A stretch of 64,000 nucleotides of DNA from Clostridia bacterium (GTDB lineage: Bacteria; Bacillota; Clostridia; Lachnospirales; Anaerotignaceae), in assembly GCA_022651385.1 (NCBI GenBank), contig JALCQR010000006.1, forward strand, positions 121,460-185,459. The letters run 5' to 3'. The notes under the pieces are model-generated. The model had not been told where the DNA came from, did not search any database, and saw nothing but the letters and a program-made list of their open reading frames with translations. Positions 26,408 to 35,915 of the stretch are shown in pieces. Positions within the stretch are counted from its first letter, which is position 1. Each line of letters starts with the position of its first letter. A program made the position numbers and the translations under genes.

Positions 26408-26869
26408 ATGAAAAAAGACATAGATTATAAAAAACTTATATGGTATATCTTTTTAACTTCAGCAACAGGAATTCTCTCTTATCTTTTATCTTTTCAAGGC
26501 ATTAAAAATTACAGTTCAATGGTAAAGCCAGCTTTGGCGCCTCCCAGCATAGTATTTATGATAGTATGGCCTATACTCTATATTTTAATGGGAATAAGTG
26601 CATATATAGTTGACGAAAAAGGCGGAAAAGAACAGTTAAGGCCGTTTCACATCCAGCTTCTTTTGAATTTTTTATGGTCACCTGTTTTTTTCACACTTAA
26701 AAAGTGTACATTAGCAGTTGTAATCATAATTCTTTTGGTATTTTGCGTAATTTGGATGATTAAAGCATTTTCAAAAGTATCAAAAAAAGCAGCAGCTTTA
26801 CAGATACCGTACCTTTTATGGCTTATTTTTGCAACATATCTCAATATAAGCATATGTATTTTAAACTGA
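26408..26869 (+). CDS. TspO/MBR family membrane protein
   Basis: The 153-residue protein has five membrane segments and the family features KPALAPPSIVFMIVWPILY, GISAY and LLLNFLWSPVFF. Bacterial TspO proteins bind porphyrins or sterol-like ligands and are linked to stress or tetrapyrrole control; the role here is unknown. It is divergent from polA, with a GGGTGAT site before the ATG. Confidence 0.85.
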   Translation: MKKDIDYKKLIWYIFLTSATGILSYLLSFQGIKNYSSMVKPALAPPSIVFMIVWPILYILMGISAYIVDEKGGKEQLRPFHIQLLLNFLWSPVFFTLKKCTLAVVIIILLVFCVIWMIKAFSKVSKKAAALQIPYLLWLIFATYLNISICILN

Positions 26870-26920
26870 CGCTTTTCAAATTCCGCTGTATATGCTAAAA
26901 TCACAGTGGGAGTTGATAAA

Positions 26921-27673
26921 ATGAATATACTTGGATATGAGATTTCTCAAAAAACAGAAAAAGAAATACTTGAAATCACAAAAGATTTTAAAAAAGCAGT
27001 AGATTATGATGATATAACGGCTCTTGGATTAGGCGGTTACGGAGCTGTATACTATAAAGACAGCAAAAAATATATTGTACTTTTAAAACTTGGCCTTTCA
27101 CAGGAAGATTTCGAAACAAATATTCTTTGTGAACTTAATCACATACGTCAAACAGAAGAAAAATATCCGTATACGGAGCTTAAAAAAAGCGACATAGTTA
27201 AGAATGAAACCAATCCAATGTTCTTTGATTATCTCAATCATTCTCTTTGCTCGTCAATACTTGACCTTGATGTTATGAAACGTCTTGAAGCTCTTGGACA
27301 TAGCATTAAACTTTATACCGGAAACAGACTTAACCAGATACTTAAAATCGACCTTAAATCAAATATGGACGACAAATATAATTACGCCTCATTTTCAATA
27401 CAGTATATTATGTTTGTACAGACAGCACAGAATGATGAAATAAAAACAGCACAGGAATTTCTTGATAAAAATTTCAACGGTATTGCTTCATCTTTGACAC
27501 CTATAATTGAAAAGATAAAGAAAATCGGATATCATACCCCTGAGAATGCTTTTAAGTGTATGCTTACTCTTATTGACACATTTAATTTATGGGATGTGTG
27601 CTATGCCGTTTTCAGAGACACAAGCGTAAAAACAAGAAAATCATGTCAAAGATATTTTGAAGAAAACAAATAA
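26921..27673 (+). CDS. Uncharacterised protein
   Basis: I do not recognise this 250-residue soluble protein. The start follows GGGAG by 8 bases; an upstream in-frame codon is less likely. Near residue 70-80 it reads NILCELNHIRQ, which resembles the HExxH metal site of zinc peptidases with the first His replaced by Cys, so a degenerate peptidase-like fold is conceivable. The C-terminal half is helical. It follows the tspO-type gene by 51 bases and ends at a good terminator. Confidence 0.6.
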   Translation: MNILGYEISQKTEKEILEITKDFKKAVDYDDITALGLGGYGAVYYKDSKKYIVLLKLGLSQEDFETNILCELNHIRQTEEKYPYTELKKSDIVKNETNPMFFDYLNHSLCSSILDLDVMKRLEALGHSIKLYTGNRLNQILKIDLKSNMDDKYNYASFSIQYIMFVQTAQNDEIKTAQEFLDKNFNGIASSLTPIIEKIKKIGYHTPENAFKCMLTLIDTFNLWDVCYAVFRDTSVKTRKSCQRYFEENK

Positions 27674-27689
27674 AGTTTAGAGTAATTTT

Positions 27690-27716
27690 AAGGGTGCATC
27701 TGCACCCTTTTATTTT
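27690..27716 (+). terminator. Rho-independent terminator
   Basis: AAGGGTGCA pairs with TGCACCCTT around a 2-base core, followed by TTATTTTT. It ends the preceding plus-strand gene. Confidence 0.8.
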
Positions 27717-27759
27717 TCCGTATAAATTTGTGAGTATTTTACAACAGCATTAAAACTGC

Positions 27760-28776
27760 TTATTTGCTACTCCACTCATCAGCAAGCTTTTTATATGATT
27801 CTGCCTGCTCATGCTGCCCCAATTTTTCATAGCATAAAGCAAGCCTGTTTAACGGATAATCTCCCGAATAATGAATATTTAAAAAGCTTTCCGTTTCGTA
27901 AGCGGCATTGTAAAACCATATTATAGCCTCTTTGTAATCCTTATGCCTGTAATAAAATTCACCAACATCATAACAAACCTCGGAACTGGTTTTTTCAATT
28001 GCAACATTTCTTAGCGCATATTTCATAATCTGAGTTGGATTATTTTTTATCAAACCACAATGAACCAATATACACTGAATTTGTTTTAACCTGTCCAGCG
28101 GAAGATCTTTTTCTCCTAATTTTTCAAAATACTCTTCCGCTTCCATAAAGTCTGATTCTGTTCCCGCGATAAATAATTCTCTTGCATACATGTTCTGCAC
28201 TTTAATAGATAATGTTTTGCCCTGTTTGATTAATTTCTGAAATATATAAAAGTCCCTTTTTCCATGATTTGATTTCGGCATGTGTATTATCTCAATATCG
28301 CTGTTATAAATAACTGGCTCAAGAACCACCGATTCATGTATCGGGTCCTGCCATTTAAAATTACGCAATCTTTTATATAGCTTAGGTCTGTATTCCTTAT
28401 CAAAATTATACGTGGTGTTATGCTTCAACTGATTTTTATATAGCATTTGCACAATCTCAATTTCCGGAAGCAGAGACTGTTTTAATTTAATAAATTTACT
28501 CCTGTTTTCAGTATCAATTACCTCATCGGCATCCGCTGTATAAATATATTCCATTGAGGATTTGGAAAAAGAAAAATTACGTGCTGATGAAAAATCATCT
28601 TCCCATTTAAAATCATAAACTTTGTCAGTGTATGACAATGCGATTTGCTTTGTGCCGTCATTAGAACCCGTATCAACAATTATTAATTCATCTGCAATTT
28701 CTTTTAGACTGTCTAAACATCTTGCCAGTATTTTTTCCTCGTTTTTAACGATTAAACACACGCTTATCGTAATCAT
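27760..28776 (-). CDS. GT2 glycosyltransferase with TPR-like C-terminus
   Basis: The N-terminal 220 residues form a family 2 GT-A domain: SVCLIVKNEEKILARCLDSL, DTGSNDGT and the metal-binding DAD in YTADADEVID. The C-terminal third carries repeated helical pairs such as DVGEFYYRHKDYKEAIIWFY, a TPR-like array. The same architecture occurs in SunS-type glycosyltransferases and in many uncharacterised clostridial proteins. The acceptor is unknown. It is a single gene, convergent with the upstream plus-strand pair. Confidence 0.82.
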   Translation of the reverse strand: MITISVCLIVKNEEKILARCLDSLKEIADELIIVDTGSNDGTKQIALSYTDKVYDFKWEDDFSSARNFSFSKSSMEYIYTADADEVIDTENRSKFIKLKQSLLPEIEIVQMLYKNQLKHNTTYNFDKEYRPKLYKRLRNFKWQDPIHESVVLEPVIYNSDIEIIHMPKSNHGKRDFYIFQKLIKQGKTLSIKVQNMYARELFIAGTESDFMEAEEYFEKLGEKDLPLDRLKQIQCILVHCGLIKNNPTQIMKYALRNVAIEKTSSEVCYDVGEFYYRHKDYKEAIIWFYNAAYETESFLNIHYSGDYPLNRLALCYEKLGQHEQAESYKKLADEWSSK

Positions 28777-29028
28777 TTTAAACTCCTATAGTAAAAGTTT
28801 TCATTTTAAAATTTTGCTTTTGAAACGGTAATAAAAGCGATAATTTTAGTACAATTAAAAATGTTAATTATTTATAATTATACTCGTATTATAAAAAATG
28901 ACAATAAAATTTTATTAAAATTTATGCTGTACTTATTAATATTAAAAAACTATATTTGCTTATTATAAACATGCACCAAAATTTAACAATCTGCATAGCA
29001 TATAAAAAAACTTTGGGGTACAGAATTT

Positions 29029-30030
29029 ATGAAAAAAAGGATTTCACTTATTGTTCTCGCTGCATTTATGCTTTTTGCAGTATGCGGCTGTGAAAAAAGA
29101 GAGCAGCCGCTCAAAACAGTAAGACTTAATGAGGTAGTACATTCTGTATTTTATGCTCCTCAATATGTCGCAATTGAGAAAGGTTTTTTCAAAGATGAAG
29201 GTATTGACATTGACCTTTCGGTTGGTCAGGGTGCTGACAAATCAATGACCGCTCTCCTATCGGATTCCGCCGACATAGCTCTTCTCGGAACTGAGGCAGG
29301 AATATATGTTTATAATGAAGGCTGCGAAGATTACGCAAAGCCTTTTGCTCAACTTACACAAAGAGCAGGAAATTTTCTTGTAGCGCGAAAGTCAATGCCT
29401 GATTTTAAATGGACAGATTTAAAGGGAAAACAGATAATTGGCGGTCGCAAAGGCGGAATGCCTGAAATGCTTTTGGAGTATATACTAAAGAAAAACGGGC
29501 TTGACAAAGACAAAGACCTTGAGATAATCAATAATATTTCATTTGAGTCAACAGCAGGTGCTTTTTCGGCAAATCAGGGTGACTTTACAGTCGAGTTCGA
29601 ACCGACGGCATCAGCACTTGAGGAAAGCGGAGCCGGTTATGTTGTTGCTTCTCTTGGCACAGAAAGCGGATATGTTCCTTACACAGTATATATGGCAAGA
29701 AAAAGCCTCATAAAAAGTGACCCTGATCTTATCCAGCATTTCACCAATGCCATTTATAAGGCTCAGAAATGGACTCAGGAACATACGGCAGAAGAAATTG
29801 CCGATGTAATACAGCCGGATTTTAAAGAAAGCAGCATAGAAAACCTTATAAATATCATAGATCGTTATAAAGAGCAAGATACATGGAAACCTAATCCTGT
29901 ATTTGAAAAAGATAGTCTTGAGCTTATTGAAGATATTATGGAAAACGGCGGAGAACTTGAAAAAAGAGTCCCTTATGATGAATATATTGATACACAATTC
30001 GCCAAAAATGCTGTTAAAACTATAAAATAA
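29029..30030 (+). CDS. NMT1/ThiY-type ABC substrate-binding lipoprotein
   Basis: The 333-residue precursor has a lipoprotein signal (VCGC, Cys21) and the SsuA/ThiY-like pattern: HSVFYAPQYVAIEKGFFKDE, then DIDLSVGQGADKSMTALLSD. Such proteins bind sulfonates, nitrate or thiamine precursors. Usually a permease and ATPase are adjacent, but here the gene stands alone between a divergent glycosyltransferase and its own terminator, so its partners must be elsewhere. The start follows TTTGGGG. Confidence 0.85.
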   Translation: MKKRISLIVLAAFMLFAVCGCEKREQPLKTVRLNEVVHSVFYAPQYVAIEKGFFKDEGIDIDLSVGQGADKSMTALLSDSADIALLGTEAGIYVYNEGCEDYAKPFAQLTQRAGNFLVARKSMPDFKWTDLKGKQIIGGRKGGMPEMLLEYILKKNGLDKDKDLEIINNISFESTAGAFSANQGDFTVEFEPTASALEESGAGYVVASLGTESGYVPYTVYMARKSLIKSDPDLIQHFTNAIYKAQKWTQEHTAEEIADVIQPDFKESSIENLINIIDRYKEQDTWKPNPVFEKDSLELIEDIMENGGELEKRVPYDEYIDTQFAKNAVKTIK

Positions 30031-30042
30031 TGTATTAATATA

Positions 30043-30081
30043 CAGTCATCGCTTAATTTATTTCAGGCGATGACTGTTTTT
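30043..30081 (+). terminator. Rho-independent terminator
   Basis: CAGTCATCGC pairs perfectly with GCGATGACTG, followed by TTTTTATAT. It ends the substrate-binding protein gene. Confidence 0.88.
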
Positions 30082-30158
30082 ATATAAACTTAAATATTGA
30101 ATATTTGTTCTTCCAGTTATATAATTAATATCTGAATATGACTGGAGGTAGGATTTGC

Positions 30159-30911
30159 TTGAAGAATAAAAAATTAAAATTGCTGATTGTTATCGCTATA
30201 ATTATAGCGGTTTTAGGGTTAGTGTATTTAGCCTTTGTTAAAATGATGCCTGACTTGATTCCTGTTTTGGAAAAAGGTAACGAAGTGGAAATAGAAGACT
30301 ATCTCCGTTCCTCAAATAGTTTTATAGGATTGATTGCACTTGCTCTACTGCAGTTTTTACAAGTAATTTCCATTCTTATTCCGGGAGCTCCAATACAAAT
30401 AGCAGCAGGCATTGTTTATGGTGTGGTCAAGGGTTTTTTCATCTGTCATATTTCTTATACTCTGTCAAATTTGACTGTATTTTTATTTGCGAGGAAATTT
30501 GGCTCGAGTATGTCTGAAAAAGGACCTGTAGATGTTAGTAAAAAGCTTGCCAAATTTAATTTGTTTATTAATGGACGTTCACCTGCATATATTACCATGT
30601 TAGCATGTCTTATACCTCTTATGCCAAACGGAATTATTCCATATGCAGCGGCACGTACAAGAATATGCACAAAAAATTTTACTTTGGCTGTGTATGTAGG
30701 AAGTTTTATACCTATATTTGTAATGTGTTCGATAGGAAGCCGTATTCTCCAAGGAGATTTTTTGTTTGCGACTTTAATTTTCGCTGCATTTATTACTCTT
30801 GTAGTAATACTTTATCGTCTTAGGGACACAATACTTGATATTATGCTTGAGATATTAAATCGTCATAATCAAAAAAAAGACAAGAACAATGACCAACTGA
30901 AAACTAGATAA
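30159..30911 (+). CDS. VTT-domain (TVP38/DedA-like) membrane protein
   Basis: The 250-residue integral membrane protein has the VTT region with ILIPGAPIQIAAGIVYGVVKG and ACLIPLMPNGIIPYAAA. DedA-superfamily members support lipid scrambling and envelope homeostasis. The TTG start, 9 bases after GGAGGT, is preferred over an in-frame ATG that overlaps that site. A C-terminal Lys/Asn-rich tail is cytoplasmic. A second VTT protein is encoded at 42775. Confidence 0.82.
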   Translation: MKNKKLKLLIVIAIIIAVLGLVYLAFVKMMPDLIPVLEKGNEVEIEDYLRSSNSFIGLIALALLQFLQVISILIPGAPIQIAAGIVYGVVKGFFICHISYTLSNLTVFLFARKFGSSMSEKGPVDVSKKLAKFNLFINGRSPAYITMLACLIPLMPNGIIPYAAARTRICTKNFTLAVYVGSFIPIFVMCSIGSRILQGDFLFATLIFAAFITLVVILYRLRDTILDIMLEILNRHNQKKDKNNDQLKTR

Positions 30912-30916
30912 AATAT

Positions 30917-30947
30917 AAAAAAGACTCAGCATTTCGAGTCTTTTTTA
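30917..30947. terminator. Bidirectional terminator
   Basis: AAAAAGACTC pairs with GAGTCTTTTT between two convergent genes; A- and T-runs on the two sides allow use in both directions. Confidence 0.85.
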
Positions 30948-30951
30948 TTAA

Positions 30952-32988
30952 TTAATCTATACTGTATATAAAACTTAAAGTTGCTTTTGCAATATTAAGA
31001 TATCCTCCGTTATTCGGATGAGTTGTATCGGTAACAGTCATTGCACTATCCTGATTATATTCATCTATTGTATTTTCTTCAAATTTAAAATCAGTATAAC
31101 AGTCCACATTAAAAAATATAGGCGATACATATACATTTTCTGTATTTTTATAACGGTTATAAAGACTTTGAACAAATTCAAGGCGTGTATTTTTTGCAGT
31201 ATTTGTTGTAGCAGTATCAAAAAGCATCAACGGAGTGTTAAATATAATTTTTATATCCTTATTGTAAGAATGTATACTCTTTTCAATCTCATCAAAATAT
31301 GACAGTATTTCGCTGTGGGTGTTATGATTTTTTAGATTTAAGTCATTTATACCTAAATCAATAATGACGTAATCAGGTGACTTAAACTTATTGTTTTTCA
31401 TATAATATGAGAAATCAAATTTTCCATTATTTAAAAATGGATTTGTAAAACCATATTTTGTAGTTTCATTGCAGTAATCATATGCACTCCAGCCGCCTCT
31501 GCCCTCATTTCTGTTGTCTTTTGTTCCAAGATTTCCTATAAGATTTACGTTTCCGGCAATTTCTTTAAAATATTGAGAGTAAAGATTTTGATTTATAAGA
31601 CTGTCTCCTAAAAACATTACCGTTTTGCCATCAAGATTTTTATTGTTATCATAGGCATAAACAGTTGTATATCCAACATTTTTTCCATTAAGATATACAG
31701 AATATGTTTTTTCTCCCTCTGCTGTCACTTTTAATTTGCCATTTTTTGTAACCTGATTATATTTTGAATCAAAAAGTTCAATGTCATCTCCGTAATTTAA
31801 ACTGCTGTTTAAAAGTGCGTTTGTAAAGTCAAGCTCAGTTCCCGTTATAGCTGTAACCTTTTTAGGTATAACAGCATCTTTTTTCATTATACACTCAGAA
31901 CATATACCGGTTAAATCATACGAAAATTCACTAACGTTGTCTTTTGGGACATGCATACGGTTAAGGTATACCTGCATTTTAATTATTTCTTTTTCATTTC
32001 CTTTAAATATTAACTCAGTCGGTTTTTCTGCAATAAAATCAGCTTTTGAATATGGAAGATAAGAAGTATAGATATCTTTGTTTTCATCTTTTATAGTAAA
32101 AGTAATGCCATTTCTGTCTTTTGTTATTCCGCTTACATAAAACTTTTTATCTACATCACAGTTGTAAACTTTCACATTGCTTACAGCCGAAAGGAAATTA
32201 TCCATATACTCATTTTTACTTGACGCTGATGTAAACAAAGAAGTGTTTATATTATCTGAATCAAACTTAATTCCGATACAATTTTTGTCAGTGTAACCAA
32301 CATTACCTGGAGAAATTGAATTTAATTCTTTCTGCAAAAAGTCATCAAATTGAGTAAACTCAGGTTCATTAAGGCAATAGAATAATCTTACCGGATTGCC
32401 ATTGTCATACTGTGTTTTAAGATATTTCTTAAGTTCATCAACTGTTTTTACATTTCTTACATTCATTATTCTTAAAATAACTGTATCGGAATTTTCGCCA
32501 AACGAAATACCGTCATATGTAATTGACTTAATTGTAGAAAATTTATAAACATCAAAATGTGAACACCAGCCCGAAAGAATATCCGGAGCATTTTCACCAA
32601 AATCACATGTAAATACTGAAGTATTGCTGTTTAAAAAAGTCATCTTTTTAAGCAGTGACCAATTTTCAGAACCGTCAAATGTTTTTATGCCAACATTTCG
32701 TTCTATACCCCATTTTCCGTCCTCACAAGTTATTTTATCAGTGTAGCCCGCACTTAAACGGTAAAGCGGGTAATTAAGCGGTATTTCCACTTTCCCGTCA
32801 GGCGTATAAAGGTCAAATATGTCACCTTCTCCTACTCCCTGAAATGACGCGACATTCCATGGATTTATATTTACCGATTCATTTGCCCTTGTACTTTTTA
32901 GAGCACCCTCAATTGAAAAAGACGCAAAAGCGTTTACTGTAATTGAGGCTGAAATAAGTAAAGATAAGAGAATTGCTTTTTTCTTCAT
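30952..32988 (-). CDS. Secreted SGNH/GDSL hydrolase with large N-terminal region
   Basis: The 678-residue precursor begins with a signal peptide (about 1-22, ending NAFA). The C-terminal 220 residues form an SGNH hydrolase: MFLGDSL with Ser463, LGINDL, and DTTHPNNGGY with Asp654 and His657. The N-terminal 450 residues are predicted beta-rich and resemble no family I can name. It probably deacylates or demethylates an extracellular glycan. The ATG is chosen because AAGGAGG lies upstream; an earlier ATG has no site. It is a stand-alone gene. Confidence 0.8.
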   Translation of the reverse strand: MKKKAILLSLLISASITVNAFASFSIEGALKSTRANESVNINPWNVASFQGVGEGDIFDLYTPDGKVEIPLNYPLYRLSAGYTDKITCEDGKWGIERNVGIKTFDGSENWSLLKKMTFLNSNTSVFTCDFGENAPDILSGWCSHFDVYKFSTIKSITYDGISFGENSDTVILRIMNVRNVKTVDELKKYLKTQYDNGNPVRLFYCLNEPEFTQFDDFLQKELNSISPGNVGYTDKNCIGIKFDSDNINTSLFTSASSKNEYMDNFLSAVSNVKVYNCDVDKKFYVSGITKDRNGITFTIKDENKDIYTSYLPYSKADFIAEKPTELIFKGNEKEIIKMQVYLNRMHVPKDNVSEFSYDLTGICSECIMKKDAVIPKKVTAITGTELDFTNALLNSSLNYGDDIELFDSKYNQVTKNGKLKVTAEGEKTYSVYLNGKNVGYTTVYAYDNNKNLDGKTVMFLGDSLINQNLYSQYFKEIAGNVNLIGNLGTKDNRNEGRGGWSAYDYCNETTKYGFTNPFLNNGKFDFSYYMKNNKFKSPDYVIIDLGINDLNLKNHNTHSEILSYFDEIEKSIHSYNKDIKIIFNTPLMLFDTATTNTAKNTRLEFVQSLYNRYKNTENVYVSPIFFNVDCYTDFKFEENTIDEYNQDSAMTVTDTTHPNNGGYLNIAKATLSFIYSID

Positions 32989-33147
32989 TGTTACTGCCTC
33001 CTTATTTATGCAAACTACATTATAATTCAAATAAATGGCAATTACAATTGAGAAAAAATGAATTTTTATGATAAATCGATGTATGTTTGCTTTATAACAG
33101 GAGATATTTATGCTATAATTTTAAAAATAAAAAACAGAGGTGAGAAA

Positions 33148-34251
33148 ATGTCAGGTTCAGTTTACGGAAATATTTTTAAAGTAAGCACATGGGGAGAATC
33201 CCACGGAAAAGCCATTGGCGTTGTAATAGACGGTTGTCCTGCAGGTATAAGTTTAAGCGAAAATGATATACAAAATGACCTTAACCTAAGAAAGCCCGGC
33301 TCAAATAAATTCGGCACACAAAGAAAAGAAAGCGATGCCGTTCATATATTATCGGGAACATTTGAGGGCTTAACAACAGGTACTCCCATTTCCCTTTTAA
33401 TATATAATGAGGACCAGCATTCAAAAGATTATTCACAAATATCGGACATTTTCCGTCCCGGACATGCTGACTATACATTTTGGCAAAAATACGGCATCAG
33501 GGATTACAGAGGCGGCGGCAGAAGTTCCGGTCGTGAAACAGCTGCAAGAGTCGCTGCAGGCGCTGTAGCCAAAAGGGTTCTATCATATGTGGGAATATCG
33601 TTTCTGACATATTCAAAAGAAATAGCCGGTATTTCGTCGGACACTATACCTGATTCCAGAGATGAAATTTTTAGCAATCCTTTATATATGTCAGACAATG
33701 AGGCTTCAGAAAAAGCCGCTGAGAAACTTAATTTATGTATACAAAACGGTGATTCTGCAGGAGGAATAGTTGAGTGCATAATAAAGGGAGTACCTGCAGG
33801 CCTTGGTGAAACAGTATTTGACAAACTGGATGCAGATTTGGCAAAAGCAATATTTTCTCTTGGCGCTGTTAAGGGTTTTGAGATTGGTTCCGGATTTTCG
33901 GCAGCAAGAAGCTGCGGCAGCCAAAACAACGACCCATTTTACAGTCAAAATGGACGTATAGCTAAAAAAAGTAATAATTCCGGCGGCACTTTAGGCGGAA
34001 TGAGCGACGGAAGCAATATTGTATTCCGTACCGCATTTAAGCCTACCCCTTCAATTTCGCATATTCAGCAGACAGTTGATGTTTACGGCAGTGAAAGAGA
34101 GATATCAATTAAAGGCCGTCATGACCCAATAATTGTGCCAAGAGCCGTTATAGTTGTAGAGGCAATGGCCGCCATAGTCTTGACCGACCATTTATTTATT
34201 AATATGTCATCGCGAATTGACAGAATTGCAGATTTTTATTCTAAACATTGA
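33148..34251 (+). CDS. aroC: Chorismate synthase
   Basis: AroC converts EPSP to chorismate with reduced FMN, the last common step of aromatic synthesis. The 367-residue protein has WGESHGKAIGVVIDGCPAGI, FRPGHADYTFWQKYG, RGGGRSSGRETAARVAAG and GRHDPIIVPRA. The ATG follows AGAGGTGAG by 3-5 bases; 30 upstream in-frame codons lack any site. No other shikimate gene is adjacent. Confidence 0.96.
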   Translation: MSGSVYGNIFKVSTWGESHGKAIGVVIDGCPAGISLSENDIQNDLNLRKPGSNKFGTQRKESDAVHILSGTFEGLTTGTPISLLIYNEDQHSKDYSQISDIFRPGHADYTFWQKYGIRDYRGGGRSSGRETAARVAAGAVAKRVLSYVGISFLTYSKEIAGISSDTIPDSRDEIFSNPLYMSDNEASEKAAEKLNLCIQNGDSAGGIVECIIKGVPAGLGETVFDKLDADLAKAIFSLGAVKGFEIGSGFSAARSCGSQNNDPFYSQNGRIAKKSNNSGGTLGGMSDGSNIVFRTAFKPTPSISHIQQTVDVYGSEREISIKGRHDPIIVPRAVIVVEAMAAIVLTDHLFINMSSRIDRIADFYSKH

Positions 34252-34296
34252 TATACCGAGCTTTGTCCGCATACACTTTTGTTAGAGGTGTTTAGG

Positions 34297-34869
34297 ATGA
34301 AAAAGAAAACAATATCACTTAATATTGCATCAATCATGATATGTATTTCAATCGCGGCCGGTATTGCTTTTGGTTCATTTTTGGCATGCACGACCGATTT
34401 AGGCTCGGTTAGTTTTCAGAAGTTATGTTTACCGCAAAATTATACAATGCCAATTTTATTTGTAAAAAATTCAATACCTTTTTTGGTGTTTTTTTTACTT
34501 GGCTATCTGCCTTTCGGTATACCCCTTATAATCCTTATGCTCTTTTTATTTGGGACCGGCTACGGAAATGTGTTTTCAGCGTCAATTCTTCAGGCTGGTA
34601 CAGCCGGCTTTATGGCAGCTGTTAAATCCCAGTTTACATTTACTGTTTTCATTGCCATATCGTGTATTATGACGTCATTGTTTTCGATAATGCGGATTAT
34701 ACATAGATTTGATAAAAGCGGCGGTGCAAAATCTCATCTTAAACGTGAGAAACAGCGCGCCGCTGTTGAAAATGTAATTATATTTATTTTTGCAATGCTT
34801 TTTTCATTGATATCTGCCGCAATTGAAAGCAATGTTTTTCAATATTGTATAATCACTCCCAAAATTTAA
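34297..34869 (+). CDS. spoIIM: SpoIIM-like stage II sporulation membrane protein
   Basis: The 190-residue protein has about five membrane segments and the SpoIIM-type pattern: AAGIAFGSFLA, IPFLVFFLLGYLPFGIPLIIL and FGTGYGN. SpoIIM belongs to the DMP complex that remodels septal peptidoglycan during engulfment. In Bacillus spoIIM also lies just upstream of xerD, as here, which supports the call. The ATG follows AGAGGTG by 6 bases. Confidence 0.72.
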   Translation: MKKKTISLNIASIMICISIAAGIAFGSFLACTTDLGSVSFQKLCLPQNYTMPILFVKNSIPFLVFFLLGYLPFGIPLIILMLFLFGTGYGNVFSASILQAGTAGFMAAVKSQFTFTVFIAISCIMTSLFSIMRIIHRFDKSGGAKSHLKREKQRAAVENVIIFIFAMLFSLISAAIESNVFQYCIITPKI

Positions 34870-34997
34870 GTAATGACATATACTTAATTTTATGTAAATC
34901 TAATAAAAAAAAATTTATAGTAAAAAAAACATCGACATTTTGGATTTATTATAATATAATTTTTCTGTATGTGACATAGAAAAAAGGGGATATAAAA

Positions 34998-35882
34998 ATG
35001 CTTGAAAGCAAATCGCTCTTCCTGATATATCTTAAAGACGTCAGGGGTTCATCAGAAAATACAATAATATCATATGATCGTGATCTCAGGAATTTTTCTG
35101 CATATCTAAGTGGCAAATACGGAAATATAAAAGATACGGAAATTACATCTGCAATTCTTCATTCGTATATATTGTTCATGAAAGATATCGGCAGGGCCGG
35201 TTCAACTATTTTGCGCAGCATTGCTGCTTTAAAGGCTTATTTTTTATATATTTTTACGGAAAAACTTATAGAAAGTGATCCTGCAATCAATCTTGAATCG
35301 CCGAAAATCAAAAAAAAAACACCCGAAATTATTTCTACGGAGGAAATAGAACTGCTTTTGAAACAGCCTGATATTTCAGAACCTAAGGGAATAAGAGACA
35401 AGGCAATGATTGAATTGATGTATGCAACAGGAATGAGAGTTTCCGAGCTTATTAAGGCAAAGATGTCTGACATCAATCTTCATCTTGAATACATTCAATG
35501 TCAAAACGGCACCAAAACACGGGTAATTCCGCTTGGTTCAAAAGCAGTTGAAGCCGTTGGAAGATACATAAAGTTAACAAGAAACCATATGGCAGCCGAG
35601 GGAGAAGAAACATTATTTGTAAACTGTTCCGGCAAGCCTATGACCAGACAGGGATTTTGGAAAATCATAAAAGCTTATGCGGCGCAGGCTGGTATCAAAG
35701 GAGATATCACTCCTCATACACTGCGCCATTCATTTGCGGCACATTTAATAGAAAACGGAGCTGATTTGCAGTCAGTTCAAGAAATGCTCGGCCATTCTGA
35801 CATTTCAACTACACAGATATATGCAAAGCTTGCAAAATCCAAATTAAGAGAAGTATATTCCAAAACACATCCCCGAGCTTAA
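34998..35882 (+). CDS. xerD: Tyrosine recombinase XerD
   Basis: The 294-residue protein has the SAM-like N-terminal domain (SENTIISYDRDLRNF) and the catalytic residues Arg147 (TGMRVSEL), Lys173, His240, Arg243 (HTLRHSFA), His266 and Tyr275 (ISTTQIYA). XerD resolves chromosome dimers at dif. The position after spoIIM and the length fit XerD rather than a phage integrase. AAGGGGAT lies 6-8 bases before the ATG. Confidence 0.9.
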   Translation: MLESKSLFLIYLKDVRGSSENTIISYDRDLRNFSAYLSGKYGNIKDTEITSAILHSYILFMKDIGRAGSTILRSIAALKAYFLYIFTEKLIESDPAINLESPKIKKKTPEIISTEEIELLLKQPDISEPKGIRDKAMIELMYATGMRVSELIKAKMSDINLHLEYIQCQNGTKTRVIPLGSKAVEAVGRYIKLTRNHMAAEGEETLFVNCSGKPMTRQGFWKIIKAYAAQAGIKGDITPHTLRHSFAAHLIENGADLQSVQEMLGHSDISTTQIYAKLAKSKLREVYSKTHPRA

Positions 35883-35915
35883 TAATTACACAAATATATA
35901 CAAACTGGAGATAAT

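Noticed and set aside
34998..35882. Tyrosine recombinase as a phage integrase
   Set aside because: Its length, residues and place next to spoIIM fit chromosomal XerD, and no phage genes are adjacent.
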